A stretch of DNA of 37,542 nt from IMG/VR virus record IMGVR_UViG_3300031659_000030, positions 1 through 37,542 of that record. One strand, given 5' to 3'. Positions within the stretch are counted from its first letter, which is position 1. Each line of letters starts with the position of its first letter. The position numbers and the translations under genes were made by a program. The notes beneath the pieces were generated by a model. The model was not told the DNA's origin. It saw only the letters and a program-made list of their open reading frames with translations, and searched no databases. Shown in pieces: positions 1 to 5,995 of this stretch. This DNA comes from a virus.

Positions 1-69
1 GTTGTCTTTTAAAGTCGTGAATAAACAAGACATATTATATGCAATTACATTCTTTTGTTTACTTTTCAC
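1..69 (-). CDS. Short ORF running off the left end (N-terminal part)
   Basis: A minus-strand frame opens at a GTG (67-69), preceded by AAG, and stays open for 23 codons to base 1; an in-frame ATG lies at 31-33. If the window is circular, the next codon is the CAT at 37542-37540. The frame then continues without a stop into the ORF ending at 37447, giving about 54 residues (42 from the ATG). That in-frame join is the main support. No family is recognised. The ORF would sit between the DnaC-like gene (202-780) and the 77-residue gene at 37175-37408, in the same direction. Chance continuity of such a short frame is possible. Confidence 0.35.
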   Translation of the reverse strand, partial: MKSKQKNVIAYNMSCLFTTLKDN

Positions 70-103
70 CTTATTATATTTACTTACATATACTTATTGT
101 ATT

Positions 104-131
104 GGGGAGGTAACCACACCCCCCCTCTACT
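104..131. other. G/C-rich patch with possible hairpin
   Basis: In an otherwise AT-rich spacer (70-201), GGGGAGG (104-110) is followed by a run of seven C (119-125) and CTCTAC. On the minus strand GGGGGG can pair with CUCCCC (one G-U) around a nine-base loop. No T-tract follows, so it is not a standard terminator. The sequence CCCCCTCTAC recurs in the C-rich patch inside the VRR-NUC gene at 35842-35871. Function unknown. Confidence 0.4.
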
Positions 132-201
132 ACTCAGGGCTGAAAAATTAAATGCTTTTAGGTCTTACCCTGTATTTATTATTATTTATTTCCTGAGTAT
201 T

Positions 202-780
202 TTATTTTCTTAAACTATCTCCTTTCATAAAAACTACCTTGCACAATCTTCTTATTCTATCATATATTCTATCTCCGTACCTCTCCTTGATAGAACTCGC
301 ATCTAAATTAGATGTCAATAATAGTAATTTTAAATCATCTTCAGCCTCAAATATTGCATTTTCTACTGCATCTATCTTAGTCCCATAGTTATTTACAATT
401 TCTTCTGTGCCAATATCATCAATTACAATGAACGGAGTTTTGTATTCTGTAACTGTATGTAACTTCCTAGCAGGAATAGGCTTTAGTATCTTACCTATCC
501 TAGCATTGAATATCAATGGTATAACTCCTGTAAGTATTATAGACTTACCTCTACCACAGTTTCCTATCAAGAACAATCCCTTACCATCTGTATCTGACAA
601 CCAATCTATAACATTGTCATACTCAGGTAGATGCTTGTACTCTTTAATTGTTTTATCCACTAACATAAATGCTTCAATGAATAATGCTTTACACTCCTCC
701 TTACTGCCAAAGGAATATCTTTTGTAATCCCTAATATGAATGTGAGTTGCGTTCTTTAATGTTTCCTCTAGTGTTCTCAT
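202..780 (-). CDS. DnaC/IstB-like AAA+ ATPase, putative helicase loader
   Basis: A 192-residue protein with a complete small AAA+ core. The Walker A motif GNCGRGKS is at residues 73-80, Walker B FIVIDD at 117-122, a sensor-1 segment LLLTSNLD near 153-160, and an arginine-rich RYGDRIYDRIRR near 168-179 that would supply the arginine finger. This layout is that of DnaC/DnaI helicase loaders and phage relatives. They hand the replicative helicase to the origin or fork by ATP-dependent ring opening. No phage helicase or polymerase is visible, so the target is probably host DnaB. The start overlaps the stop of the upstream PD-(D/E)XK gene by four bases (ATGA), which implies translational coupling in the replication operon. 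Confidence 0.85.
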   Translation of the reverse strand: MRTLEETLKNATHIHIRDYKRYSFGSKEECKALFIEAFMLVDKTIKEYKHLPEYDNVIDWLSDTDGKGLFLIGNCGRGKSIILTGVIPLIFNARIGKILKPIPARKLHTVTEYKTPFIVIDDIGTEEIVNNYGTKIDAVENAIFEAEDDLKLLLLTSNLDASSIKERYGDRIYDRIRRLCKVVFMKGDSLRK

Positions 781-1196
781 AATTTTATTCTAATTAAGTT
801 CTTGATTAATACTTTAACTAACATCTCTTGGTCAAATGTACTTCCCTCTCTTACTTTCCTACCACCATAATAAAAGATTCCTTTTAGGTTGTTTATCCTC
901 TCATAGACAATAGCATCATCAAATGCCCATAAAATTGCTACAGGTAAATTACTCTGTACTTGTAGCATCTGACCTCTCACTATCTTCCTCATTGAAACTA
1001 AAACATCTTGAGCTTTTTCTATGCTTCTATGAACTCCTTTGACCTCTGCGAATCCTATAATACTTCCATTGTTATAGAGTGCTGCATCTATATGAGCGTA
1101 TTCAGGATGTTTAGCAAATGTCAATCCAAAACTATCACTAAAGGCTTTAAGGGTTTCCTGCTCTCTTAATTTATTTGCTTTGTTTTCAAACTTCAT
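777..1196 (-). CDS. Putative PD-(D/E)XK-type nuclease-like protein
   Basis: 139 residues. The segment HIDAALYNNGSIIGFAEVKG (about 35-54) has the core of the PD-(D/E)XK fold. Asp37 begins a beta hairpin and is followed by Glu51-Val-Lys53 at the end of the second strand; Glu and Lys of E-x-K would bind metal and activate water. The rest is helical and strand-rich, with no other recognised motif. It lies between the replication initiator-like gene and the DnaC-like gene and overlaps the latter by four bases. A role as Holliday-junction resolvase or other DNA-processing nuclease is plausible from fold and place but not proven. The family is not recognised by name. Confidence 0.5.
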   Translation of the reverse strand: MKFENKANKLREQETLKAFSDSFGLTFAKHPEYAHIDAALYNNGSIIGFAEVKGVHRSIEKAQDVLVSMRKIVRGQMLQVQSNLPVAILWAFDDAIVYERINNLKGIFYYGGRKVREGSTFDQEMLVKVLIKNLIRIKL

Positions 1197-1198
1197 CT

Positions 1199-1822
1199 TT
1201 AAAACTTATTGTAATCCTTATTAGCTAATTCCTTTCTACCTGTCTTGTCTTTAACTGAGTTCTTTTCCCAAGTTCTAACACAGGCTCTCCAATCCTTCAT
1301 CTTTCCCTTACCAATCATCCAACCTTTACTCGCATAGAAGTCTACAAAAGTATCAGCACAGACCTTGTTTTTTCTCTCATTGCAGTATTCATGTACTTCT
1401 TCTACTGTAGGTTCCTTAAATCGCTTTATAATAGGCTTCTTTATCTCGTTAGGAAGTCCTGCTACATCAACAGGACTAATGCCTTCAATATTATACACAT
1501 CATATTTGTCTAGTGCTTTTATAACCGACTGATGAACTCTTGAATTTTCGTTTAGAGTTACATATTGGAAGTCAATAAAACTAGGGATGAACCATTTATT
1601 ACCTCCATCAAATATCTTTATCTGACTAGCCATTACTGTTACAGCTTCAGCTTCTGTTATCTTACTTCCTATTCTAATAGATGCTACCTCAAAATCAGTT
1701 TCCCATATTCCTGCGTGTGTGCAATCATCTAATATATAGAGCCAAAGTAGTTTGTATTTAGGAGCTAGTCCTCTCATAAAACCTTTCTTCCATTTATCTG
1801 AGTCTGTCATTCTTTTTGCCAT
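1199..1822 (-). CDS. Putative phage replication initiation protein (DnaD-like region at C-terminus)
   Basis: From the ATG at 1820-1822 the product has 207 residues. It begins MAKRMTDSDKWKKGFMRGLA, then KLLWLYILDDCTHAGIW, a winged-helix-like N-terminal domain frequent in replication proteins of Bacteroidota phages. The C-terminal part (PTVEEVHEYC, then FYASKGWMIGKGKMKDWRAC) resembles the helical DNA-binding tail of phage DnaD-type initiators. An upstream GTG at 1924 would add 34 residues, but it would sit about 12 bases from the promoter start point and the extension crosses a hairpin, so I prefer the ATG. The neighbours (SSB-tail protein, PD-(D/E)XK, DnaC-like loader) fit a replication operon. 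The role is inferred from family resemblance, not from a catalytic motif. Confidence 0.7.
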   Translation of the reverse strand: MAKRMTDSDKWKKGFMRGLAPKYKLLWLYILDDCTHAGIWETDFEVASIRIGSKITEAEAVTVMASQIKIFDGGNKWFIPSFIDFQYVTLNENSRVHQSVIKALDKYDVYNIEGISPVDVAGLPNEIKKPIIKRFKEPTVEEVHEYCNERKNKVCADTFVDFYASKGWMIGKGKMKDWRACVRTWEKNSVKDKTGRKELANKDYNKF

Positions 1823-1859
1823 TTGTGTTTTCTTTAAGTTAGTTAATGTGTAAAATATC

Positions 1860-1899
1860 AGGGGAAAGACAGACATAAAAAGCCTACGAACCTTCCCCT
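1860..1899 (-). promoter_or_regulatory. Leader hairpin upstream of the replication initiator-like gene
   Basis: AGGGGAA (1860-1866) and TTCCCCT (1893-1899) are perfect 7-bp inverted arms around a 26-base loop. With the promoter at 1942-1972, this lies in a leader of about 110 bases before the ATG at 1822. It could tune translation. It could instead be part of a coding extension from the GTG at 1924. Confidence 0.35.
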
Positions 1900-1941
1900 T
1901 CAATTTACTTAGAAGGCTAGTCACACCCTCTAATTTCTATG

Positions 1942-1972
1942 CAAATATACTAATAGTAACCCAACCACCAAA
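1942..1972 (-). promoter_or_regulatory. Bacteroidota-type promoter (TTTG-N19-TATATTTG)
   Basis: On the minus strand TTTG (1972-1969) is followed after exactly 19 bases by TATATTTG (1949-1942), then CATAG. This equals the Bacteroidota housekeeping consensus TTTG-N19-TAnnTTTG. The context resembles the promoter at 4020-4051 (TTTGGT and TTTGCATA in both). It would start transcription near 1935 and drive the replication operon from 1822 leftwards. Confidence 0.65.
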
Positions 1973-1998
1973 TTATTTAGCAGTTATTTTAATATTAT

Positions 1999-2259
1999 TT
2001 AGAATGGTAAGTCATCATCTTGTTGTTTAGACTTAACATTATCTGATGTTACATCCTTTGGTGGTTCGTAAGTATTCTCATAAGCATAGTGAGTTGCTCC
2101 TTTCTCTGAAGGTTCTCTTCTCTCTGCTATTGTAATATTTACCCAACCTCTTTTAGCTATTTTCTGCAACTCATCCATCTTAAAGTTTGCGTTAAATAAA
2201 TCTCCATACTGCGTAGTCACTTTTTTAATGCTACTTACTACATAATTTTTTTCTGCCAT
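1999..2259 (-). CDS. Small protein with SSB-type C-terminal tail (DDDLPF)
   Basis: 86 residues. The N-terminal two thirds (YVVSSIKKVTTQYGDLFNAN, then a segment containing WVNITIAERRE) are strand-rich and could form a compact OB-like fold. A disordered linker follows, then the acidic tip QQDDDLPF. Bacterial SSB proteins end in an equivalent DDDIPF tip that docks repair and replication partners. The protein is much shorter than a normal SSB (about 110-180 residues), so it may be a minimal ssDNA-binding protein or a decoy that presents only the docking tip. It is flanked by the DnaA-domain-IV-like gene (five-base gap) and the replication initiator-like gene. The tail is clear; ssDNA binding is inference. 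Confidence 0.6.
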   Translation of the reverse strand: MAEKNYVVSSIKKVTTQYGDLFNANFKMDELQKIAKRGWVNITIAERREPSEKGATHYAYENTYEPPKDVTSDNVKSKQQDDDLPF

Positions 2260-2263
2260 TTTT

Positions 2264-2719
2264 TTATTTATTATTAATTATTAATTCTTTTTCTATTCTG
2301 TTTGCTTTAATGAATAGCACTTCTATTTGGTTCTCTATCTCTATCTTTTCTTTATTAAGGGATTCTATCCTTTCTTCTAGCTCTTCCTTAGTTTCTCCTT
2401 CTAGCATAATAGTCTTAACATTATTGTATCTTGTTCTCTCTGAGCGATACACACTTGTATACCTCTCGTGAGCTTTTAAAGATGCTATTACTGTGGAATG
2501 GTCTTGATTAGTTTCCTTTCCTATGTCTAGAAGTTTGTAAAAAAATACATTTCTTAGTATTGCATAATAACATCTTCGAGCTTCTACTAATTCGTGTAGT
2601 CTACTCTTGCTTGCTATTGCCTGCCAATTAACTCTATATTCCTCACAAATGATTCTCTTGAGTTTATCGTGCCTCACATTAGTCATTTTAACGGAAGTGC
2701 TAGGTACTGTCTTATTCAT
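2264..2719 (-). CDS. DnaA domain IV-like DNA-binding protein with C-terminal coiled coil
   Basis: 151 residues. Residues about 17-88 match the DNA-binding domain IV of DnaA: SKSRLHELVEARR (37-49) corresponds to the basic loop and helix, and DHSTVIAS (73-80) to the DnaA signature helix (DHTTVxHA) that reads DnaA boxes. The AAA+ domain of DnaA is absent. Residues about 108-146 are a charged, heptad-like coiled coil rich in Glu and Lys, which would allow dimerisation. It overlaps the upstream XRE-like gene by eight bases and precedes the SSB-tail gene. It may bind DnaA-box-like or phage iteron sites to start replication, or compete with host DnaA. Domain assignment is strong; function is inferred. 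Confidence 0.8.
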   Translation of the reverse strand: MNKTVPSTSVKMTNVRHDKLKRIICEEYRVNWQAIASKSRLHELVEARRCYYAILRNVFFYKLLDIGKETNQDHSTVIASLKAHERYTSVYRSERTRYNNVKTIMLEGETKEELEERIESLNKEKIEIENQIEVLFIKANRIEKELIINNK

Positions 2720-3020
2720 AACTATTAGTTGCTAAAGATTCAACTGCCTTAAAATCCCCTTCTCCTTCAACTACAATCATCTCGCCTTTTAAATCAACTT
2801 CTATAATATCTATAATATCCTTGACATTAACATTTAAAAATTGTGCAAGTCTTTGCATCTGAAAGTATCTTAGGAAGTACGGGTTGTCTAAATACTTCTC
2901 TATAGTCGAGCCTTTAATATTTAATATCCTTCCAAATCTCTGTTTAGATATGCCTCTTATTCTGAGGATTGCCTCAAGTTCGTTTCTTGAAGTTCTTACT
3001 TTATCATAATCATTTTTCAT
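2712..3020 (-). CDS. XRE-like helix-turn-helix protein
   Basis: 102 residues. Residues about 12-66 form a lambda-repressor-like HTH: RNELEAILRIRGISKQRFGR, then LNIKGSTIEKYLDNP, then QMQRLAQFLNVNVKDIIDII. The segment from ISKQRFGR to the recognition helix and the closing LNV-KDI are typical of Cro/C1-type regulators. A variable acidic C-terminus (GEMIVVEGEGDFKAVE) follows, too short for a LexA-like peptidase, so self-cleavage is not expected. It sits in the early operon and overlaps the DnaA-domain-IV-like gene by eight bases. It is a candidate regulator of the shared repeat arrays near 4106 and 31995. With no integrase seen, a role in lysogeny is not supported. Confidence 0.65.
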   Translation of the reverse strand: MKNDYDKVRTSRNELEAILRIRGISKQRFGRILNIKGSTIEKYLDNPYFLRYFQMQRLAQFLNVNVKDIIDIIEVDLKGEMIVVEGEGDFKAVESLATNSYE

Positions 3021-3021
3021 C

Positions 3022-3285
3022 TTAGTAATATTTTGGTTTATTAACTACATTTTTAATTAGGTTTTCAGGTACTAAAAAATTAACCTTGCTTCCTGAGTAA
3101 AACATTTCTGCTTCATCTCCCAACAGTTTCATAATATCATCTTCAATCACTTCTCCAAGAAAACTTTGACCACACCATACAGAATAACAAAATGCTCTGC
3201 TGTGATTTTTATATACATTTATCACTAAACATTCCGTTTTTGTGCATTTCTTCGTATTGGTCTTGAGGGTCTGTTTTGATTTCAT
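3022..3285 (-). CDS. Hypothetical early protein, 87 residues
   Basis: No family recognised. From the ATG at 3285 it has 87 residues with a Lys/Thr-rich N-terminus, a central hydrophobic region (VINVYKNHSRAFCYSVWCGQ), then FLGEVIEDDIMKLL and a C-terminal KPKYY. The first 77 bases overlap the end of the upstream gene (3209-3469), which is long for this genome. A GTG at 3223-3225 would give 68 residues and cut the overlap to 17 bases, and the residues before it are low in complexity, so that start is possible. It ends two bases before the XRE-like gene, so it is probably co-translated in the early operon. Confidence 0.5.
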   Translation of the reverse strand: MKSKQTLKTNTKKCTKTECLVINVYKNHSRAFCYSVWCGQSFLGEVIEDDIMKLLGDEAEMFYSGSKVNFLVPENLIKNVVNKPKYY

Positions 3286-3469
3286 ATTCTTTTATTTTTT
3301 TAATGATTTCATCTGCCTCAATATCGTTTATTTCGCCTAGAGAGTTGAAGATGTTTTGCTGTTCGTCAGAGCATAGTGCTGTCTTATGTAAGAGGTTCTC
3401 AATGTATCCTATCTTCCAAAGCATTGCTTCTTTAGGCTGTCCATCAAGAACCTCATCCATCCAATCCAT
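3209..3469 (-). CDS. Hypothetical acidic early protein, 86 residues
   Basis: No family recognised. It starts at an ATG that shares a base with the stop of the upstream gene (3469-3993), a tight arrangement that supports it being real. It begins MDWMDEVLDGQPKEAM and is predicted mostly helical, with an acidic middle (EINDIEADEIIKKIKEYEIK). There are no Cys pairs, membrane segments or catalytic motifs. It lies between the putative annealing protein and a small unknown in the early operon. Confidence 0.55.
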   Translation of the reverse strand: MDWMDEVLDGQPKEAMLWKIGYIENLLHKTALCSDEQQNIFNSLGEINDIEADEIIKKIKEYEIKTDPQDQYEEMHKNGMFSDKCI

Positions 3470-3993
3470 TAGTCAGCCATTTCGTCTTGACCGAATACTC
3501 CTTGCTCGTAGAATCCTGCAATCTTTAATACAACTCTACTCATAGCTCTTTTCTCAGCCATAGCTACAGGGAATTTCTTAGCACCTCCCATTAAGTTAGA
3601 ATCTGAAGCTTCTCCGAAACTCATCATATTTCTAATGTCGTGTTCTCCTGTTCCTGTTCTCATACTAGCAGTAGCTCTTAACACTACCCAATCAGGAGTC
3701 ATTGTAATAGGCTCGTAAGCCACTTGAATGTTTTGTCTAGAAACAATCTTATCTATTCCTGACCTCTTGATAATCACAAAACCTCTTGGGTCTTTATGAA
3801 CATCTTCTTTTACTAAACCATTCGCCAAGAATAATCTCTTTAATGTTTCTTCTTTGGTTTCTTTTACCATAACTGCTTCTTCTGAATTTACTTTTTTCAC
3901 TTTATTATTGATTTGATTAATACTCTGTTTTGGTTGTAAGTTGTATTGCATCTCTTCCTGCATCTGCATATACTCTTCTTTCATTCTTCCCAT
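3469..3993 (-). CDS. Conserved phage early protein, possible ssDNA-annealing/recombination protein
   Basis: 174 residues. The N-terminal 45 or so are Gln/Asn/Lys-rich and probably disordered. The conserved core runs from about 48: a segment DWVVLRATASMRTGTGEHDI, then KKFPVAMAEKRAMSRVVLKI and AGFYEQGVFGQDE. A strand-rich half followed by a helix with AEKRA-x-R at the end is common in phage ssDNA-annealing and early recombination proteins (Rad52-like/Sak types). I cannot place it in a named family with certainty. It is the first gene after the promoter at 4020-4051 and leads the replication operon, which fits a DNA-metabolism role. It could also be a phage single-strand-binding accessory protein. 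Confidence 0.5.
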   Translation of the reverse strand: MGRMKEEYMQMQEEMQYNLQPKQSINQINNKVKKVNSEEAVMVKETKEETLKRLFLANGLVKEDVHKDPRGFVIIKRSGIDKIVSRQNIQVAYEPITMTPDWVVLRATASMRTGTGEHDIRNMMSFGEASDSNLMGGAKKFPVAMAEKRAMSRVVLKIAGFYEQGVFGQDEMAD

Positions 3994-4019
3994 TGTGTTT
4001 TTTTTAGTTAATAGATATG

Positions 4020-4051
4020 CAAATAAACAATTAATTTATTAACCTACCAAA
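4020..4051 (-). promoter_or_regulatory. Early promoter (TTTG-N21-TTATTTG)
   Basis: On the minus strand TTTG (4051-4048, in AGTTTGGTAGG) is followed after 21 bases by TTATTTG (4026-4020) and CATA. This resembles the Bacteroidota -33/-7 consensus and the promoter at 1942-1972. The start would lie about 20 bases before the ATG at 3993. The hexamer array (4106-4160) lies about 55 bases farther upstream. AGTTTSGTAGG also occurs upstream of the packaging operon (31950-31960). Confidence 0.55.
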
Positions 4052-4105
4052 CTATTTACAATGTTTTTTTAAAATAATGTTAGAAAATGTGATATTTAAC
4101 CTAGT

Positions 4106-4160
4106 CTTTATCTTTAACCTTAGCTTTATCTTTGTCTTTAGCTTTATCTTTAATGGTATA
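4106..4160. repeat. Hexanucleotide array CTTTNN x8 ending in TGGTATA
   Basis: Eight consecutive 6-bp units occupy 4106-4153: CTTTAT, CTTTAA, CCTTAG, CTTTAT, CTTTGT, CTTTAG, CTTTAT, CTTTAA, followed by TGGTATA (4154-4160). A six-unit version with the same terminal CTTTATCTTTAATGGTATA lies at 31995-32037. It is upstream of the early promoter on the minus strand. An iteron-like protein-binding array or activator site is the best reading. Confidence 0.8.
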
Positions 4161-4174
4161 GAACACCATTAGTT

Positions 4175-4206
4175 AAGGGTTTATAAAGGGTTTATAAAGG
4201 GTTTAA
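4175..4206. repeat. 11-bp tandem repeat (AAGGGTTTATA, about 2.9 copies)
   Basis: AAGGGTTTATA is at 4175-4185 and 4186-4196, with a partial third copy at 4197-4206. The 11-bp period places each copy on nearly the same face of the helix. Two AAGGGTA motifs, also 11 bp apart but on the opposite strand, lie at 32041-32060 beside the second hexamer array. Confidence 0.7.
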
Positions 4207-4211
4207 TTCTT

Positions 4212-5294
4212 TTAAAAATAGTGAACTAATCTTGCTATCTGACCTGAGTTTTTTGAATGAATAAATCCTTCAACTGCAGGAGATGAAATGAATCCCTTCC
4301 CTGCGTGCCAACTATCAGCAGCAGAAGGACTACGCATATATTCAACTGTACAACCTATAAAGTCTTTACCATCTAACCACTTATACTTAACTTTATGATG
4401 TATATGATGAAGATACCAATATCTATGAGATGTTTCTGACCATTCTTTTGGCTTCTCATTAGCCATTAACATAGGAAGTAAGTCCATTTTAGCTCCATCT
4501 CCGTGTTCTAAGCCTATAAGATTAGAGCCATATTTGTAATACTTACGATTTGCTACTGATATATCAAAGGTAACATCATCAGCTTTTCTGAACCAAGATT
4601 GTAATGCGTGTGCTAAATGAAATCCACTTTGAAAATCGTGATTAGACATTGAATGAACAACATCTACAGGTGCAACTTGCCTGAGTATCTCAACACATTT
4701 AACATAAAGCTCTAGTGCTATCTCATAATGCTGCCACCATTTTTTATCCGTGTCTTGATAGGTTCCTCTAGTGGTAGTTGAAAGTACACCATCTGTATGT
4801 AGTATATCATTACCAATACAGAACAACACCCTATCAACATTAAATCCTTGAGATTTACTTATAAGACCTTCAATACCCTCTAGCACTCTAGCACAAGCTA
4901 TATCTGTATTATAATCCTCTCCTGTTTCTGATGCTACTGCTAGTTTACCTATATGAATGTCGGCAGGGTTTATTATTAATAAATTATCCCCTTTTACTCT
5001 TTTGATTTTAGGGTAAGTAGGTGCGTGATTGTCTATTAAAGCCTTAACATCTTCTAATAAATCAATTTGCTCAATGACAGATTGTTCTTTAGTTACTATA
5101 GAAAAGCGTAAATCCCCTCCCATATTCTGCCAATGCTTAACACTTACTACATCTTTCTTATCTATACCTCTATCTTGTAGATGTAAGTCTAGAGCAGTGT
5201 TACCGTTGATATTATGTAAGTCCTCCCCTCTAGATTCATTTATTAACTCCACCTCATCAGAGGAAAGCCTTAGTCTTTTGCCTAATTTCTTCAT
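4212..5294 (-). CDS. Calcineurin-like metallophosphoesterase (DNA repair/exonuclease type)
   Basis: 360 residues from the ATG at 5292-5294 (a TTG two codons earlier is possible but lies inside the -7 element). The metallophosphoesterase motifs appear in order: PADIHIGK (Asp/His pair, about 111-118), CIGNDILHTD (GND, about 160-169), MSNHD (about 216-220), LEHGD (about 265) and a C-terminal LHHIHHK (about 298). These residues coordinate two metal ions in phosphodiesterases such as Mre11/SbcD-like nucleases. The N-terminal 100 residues are helical and may bind DNA. It stands alone between the terminator/promoter at 5298-5358 and the repeat array at 4106-4206, so it is probably a single-gene transcript. 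A role in DNA processing during replication is likely; the substrate is unknown. Confidence 0.8.
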   Translation of the reverse strand: MKKLGKRLRLSSDEVELINESRGEDLHNINGNTALDLHLQDRGIDKKDVVSVKHWQNMGGDLRFSIVTKEQSVIEQIDLLEDVKALIDNHAPTYPKIKRVKGDNLLIINPADIHIGKLAVASETGEDYNTDIACARVLEGIEGLISKSQGFNVDRVLFCIGNDILHTDGVLSTTTRGTYQDTDKKWWQHYEIALELYVKCVEILRQVAPVDVVHSMSNHDFQSGFHLAHALQSWFRKADDVTFDISVANRKYYKYGSNLIGLEHGDGAKMDLLPMLMANEKPKEWSETSHRYWYLHHIHHKVKYKWLDGKDFIGCTVEYMRSPSAADSWHAGKGFISSPAVEGFIHSKNSGQIARLVHYF

Positions 5295-5297
5295 ATT

Positions 5298-5328
5298 CAA
5301 ATTTAATAAAAATTACTGTATATACAAA
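5298..5328 (-). promoter_or_regulatory. Promoter for the metallophosphoesterase gene (TTTG-N19-TAAATTTG)
   Basis: On the minus strand TTTG (5328-5325) is followed by exactly 19 bases and TAAATTTG (5305-5298), a perfect match to the Bacteroidota consensus. The ATG (5294-5292) begins only three bases after the element, so the transcript would be leaderless or nearly so. The -33 TTTG lies in the T-tract of the preceding terminator. Confidence 0.65.
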
Positions 5329-5358
5329 AAAAAAGTGAGAAGTTATTAACCCCTCACT
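5326..5358 (-). terminator. Rho-independent terminator ending the late operon
   Basis: On the minus strand AGTGAG (5358-5353) and CTCACT (5339-5334) form a 6-bp stem around a 13-base loop, followed directly by a run of at least eight T. It lies about 60 bases after the stop of the holin-like gene and marks the end of the structural/lysis genes. Confidence 0.8.
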
Positions 5359-5418
5359 CTTAACTACTAACTATTACCATAATGAAAACACTCAAAAAGG
5401 TAATGCAAATGTAATACT

Positions 5419-5610
5419 TTATTTCTTAATATCAGCAATTCCTTGACCTAATATTAAAACCAATAAAGCTTGGAATAACTGAGTAGCAGTTTCAACGTCT
5501 ACTCCTAAATAAGTTACCAAAGCGGGAACCACTACTGAACTTATCATATACCAAAACTTTTTTGATTTAATCATTTTACCAATAAGGTATTTTTCTAAAA
5601 ACTTTTTCAT
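5419..5610 (-). CDS. Small membrane protein, holin candidate
   Basis: 63 residues. A basic N-terminus (KKFLEKYLIGKMIKSKKFW) is followed by a hydrophobic segment (YMISSVVVPALVTYLG), a short polar turn with ETATQ, a second hydrophobic segment (LFQALLVLILGQGIA), and a Lys-rich end. Two short membrane spans in a small basic protein fit class II holins. It is the last gene of the late operon, beyond the fibre genes, and a terminator follows at 5326. A second candidate membrane lysis protein is encoded at 10355-10588. No sequence family is recognised, so the holin role rests on size, topology and position. Confidence 0.55.
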   Translation of the reverse strand: MKKFLEKYLIGKMIKSKKFWYMISSVVVPALVTYLGVDVETATQLFQALLVLILGQGIADIKK

Positions 5611-5628
5611 TTTACTTTTTTTAATTAA

Positions 5629-5985
5629 TTATTCATTTATTTCGTCAGGCTCCACATCTGTGCCTTCTGCGTTCTGTGCGTAACCAAGAAACGAATGTAC
5701 ACAATTTAATGGTAATATCTCGTTAATTCCGAAATCAATTTCTTCTGTAGTCATTAAGTCGTAAAATACTCCTGTGTAATAGATAGGTGGAGTAAGCTCG
5801 TTACCATCTTTATCGTAAGTTGCAGGAACTTCTACTATCTTTCCTATATAGACTATTGCTTGAGTACCATTAGTGTACACATCTTGAGTAACACCTTCTT
5901 CAGTTATTACTTCATAAGTACCTTTAGAAAGTAAGTCAGCATCTCCTTGTGCTTTTGAGTCGTATTGTAATTTGTATATATTCAT
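5629..5985 (-). CDS. Hypothetical protein after the tail fibre genes
   Basis: 118 residues, no signal peptide or membrane segment. It opens MNIYKLQYDSKAQGDADLLS. It contains repeated Tyr/Gly strand-like stretches (GTQAIVYIGKIVEV, TPPIYYTGVFYDLMT) and a C-terminal acidic end with VEPDEINE. Its place just downstream of the second fibre suggests a fibre accessory or assembly protein, but nothing in the sequence proves this. Family not recognised. Confidence 0.6.
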   Translation of the reverse strand: MNIYKLQYDSKAQGDADLLSKGTYEVITEEGVTQDVYTNGTQAIVYIGKIVEVPATYDKDGNELTPPIYYTGVFYDLMTTEEIDFGINEILPLNCVHSFLGYAQNAEGTDVEPDEINE

Positions 5986-5995
5986 TTCTTTTTAT

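Noticed and set aside
407-727. Plus-strand ORF opposite the DnaC-like gene
   Set aside because: It is antisense to a gene with clear Walker motifs. Similar long plus-strand frames (19327-19785, 15859-16497) are also shadows of well-supported minus-strand genes.
2712-3020. XRE-like protein as a lysogeny repressor
   Set aside because: No integrase, attachment site, antirepressor or divergent promoter is seen. The gene is embedded in the early operon.
4106-4160. Hexamer array as a CRISPR-like array
   Set aside because: The units are 6 bp and contiguous, with no unique spacers and no cas genes.
5406-5413. TACATTTG -7-like element before the terminator
   Set aside because: No TTTG lies at the right distance (only ATTG at 22 bases), and a start here would run straight into the terminator at 5326-5358.
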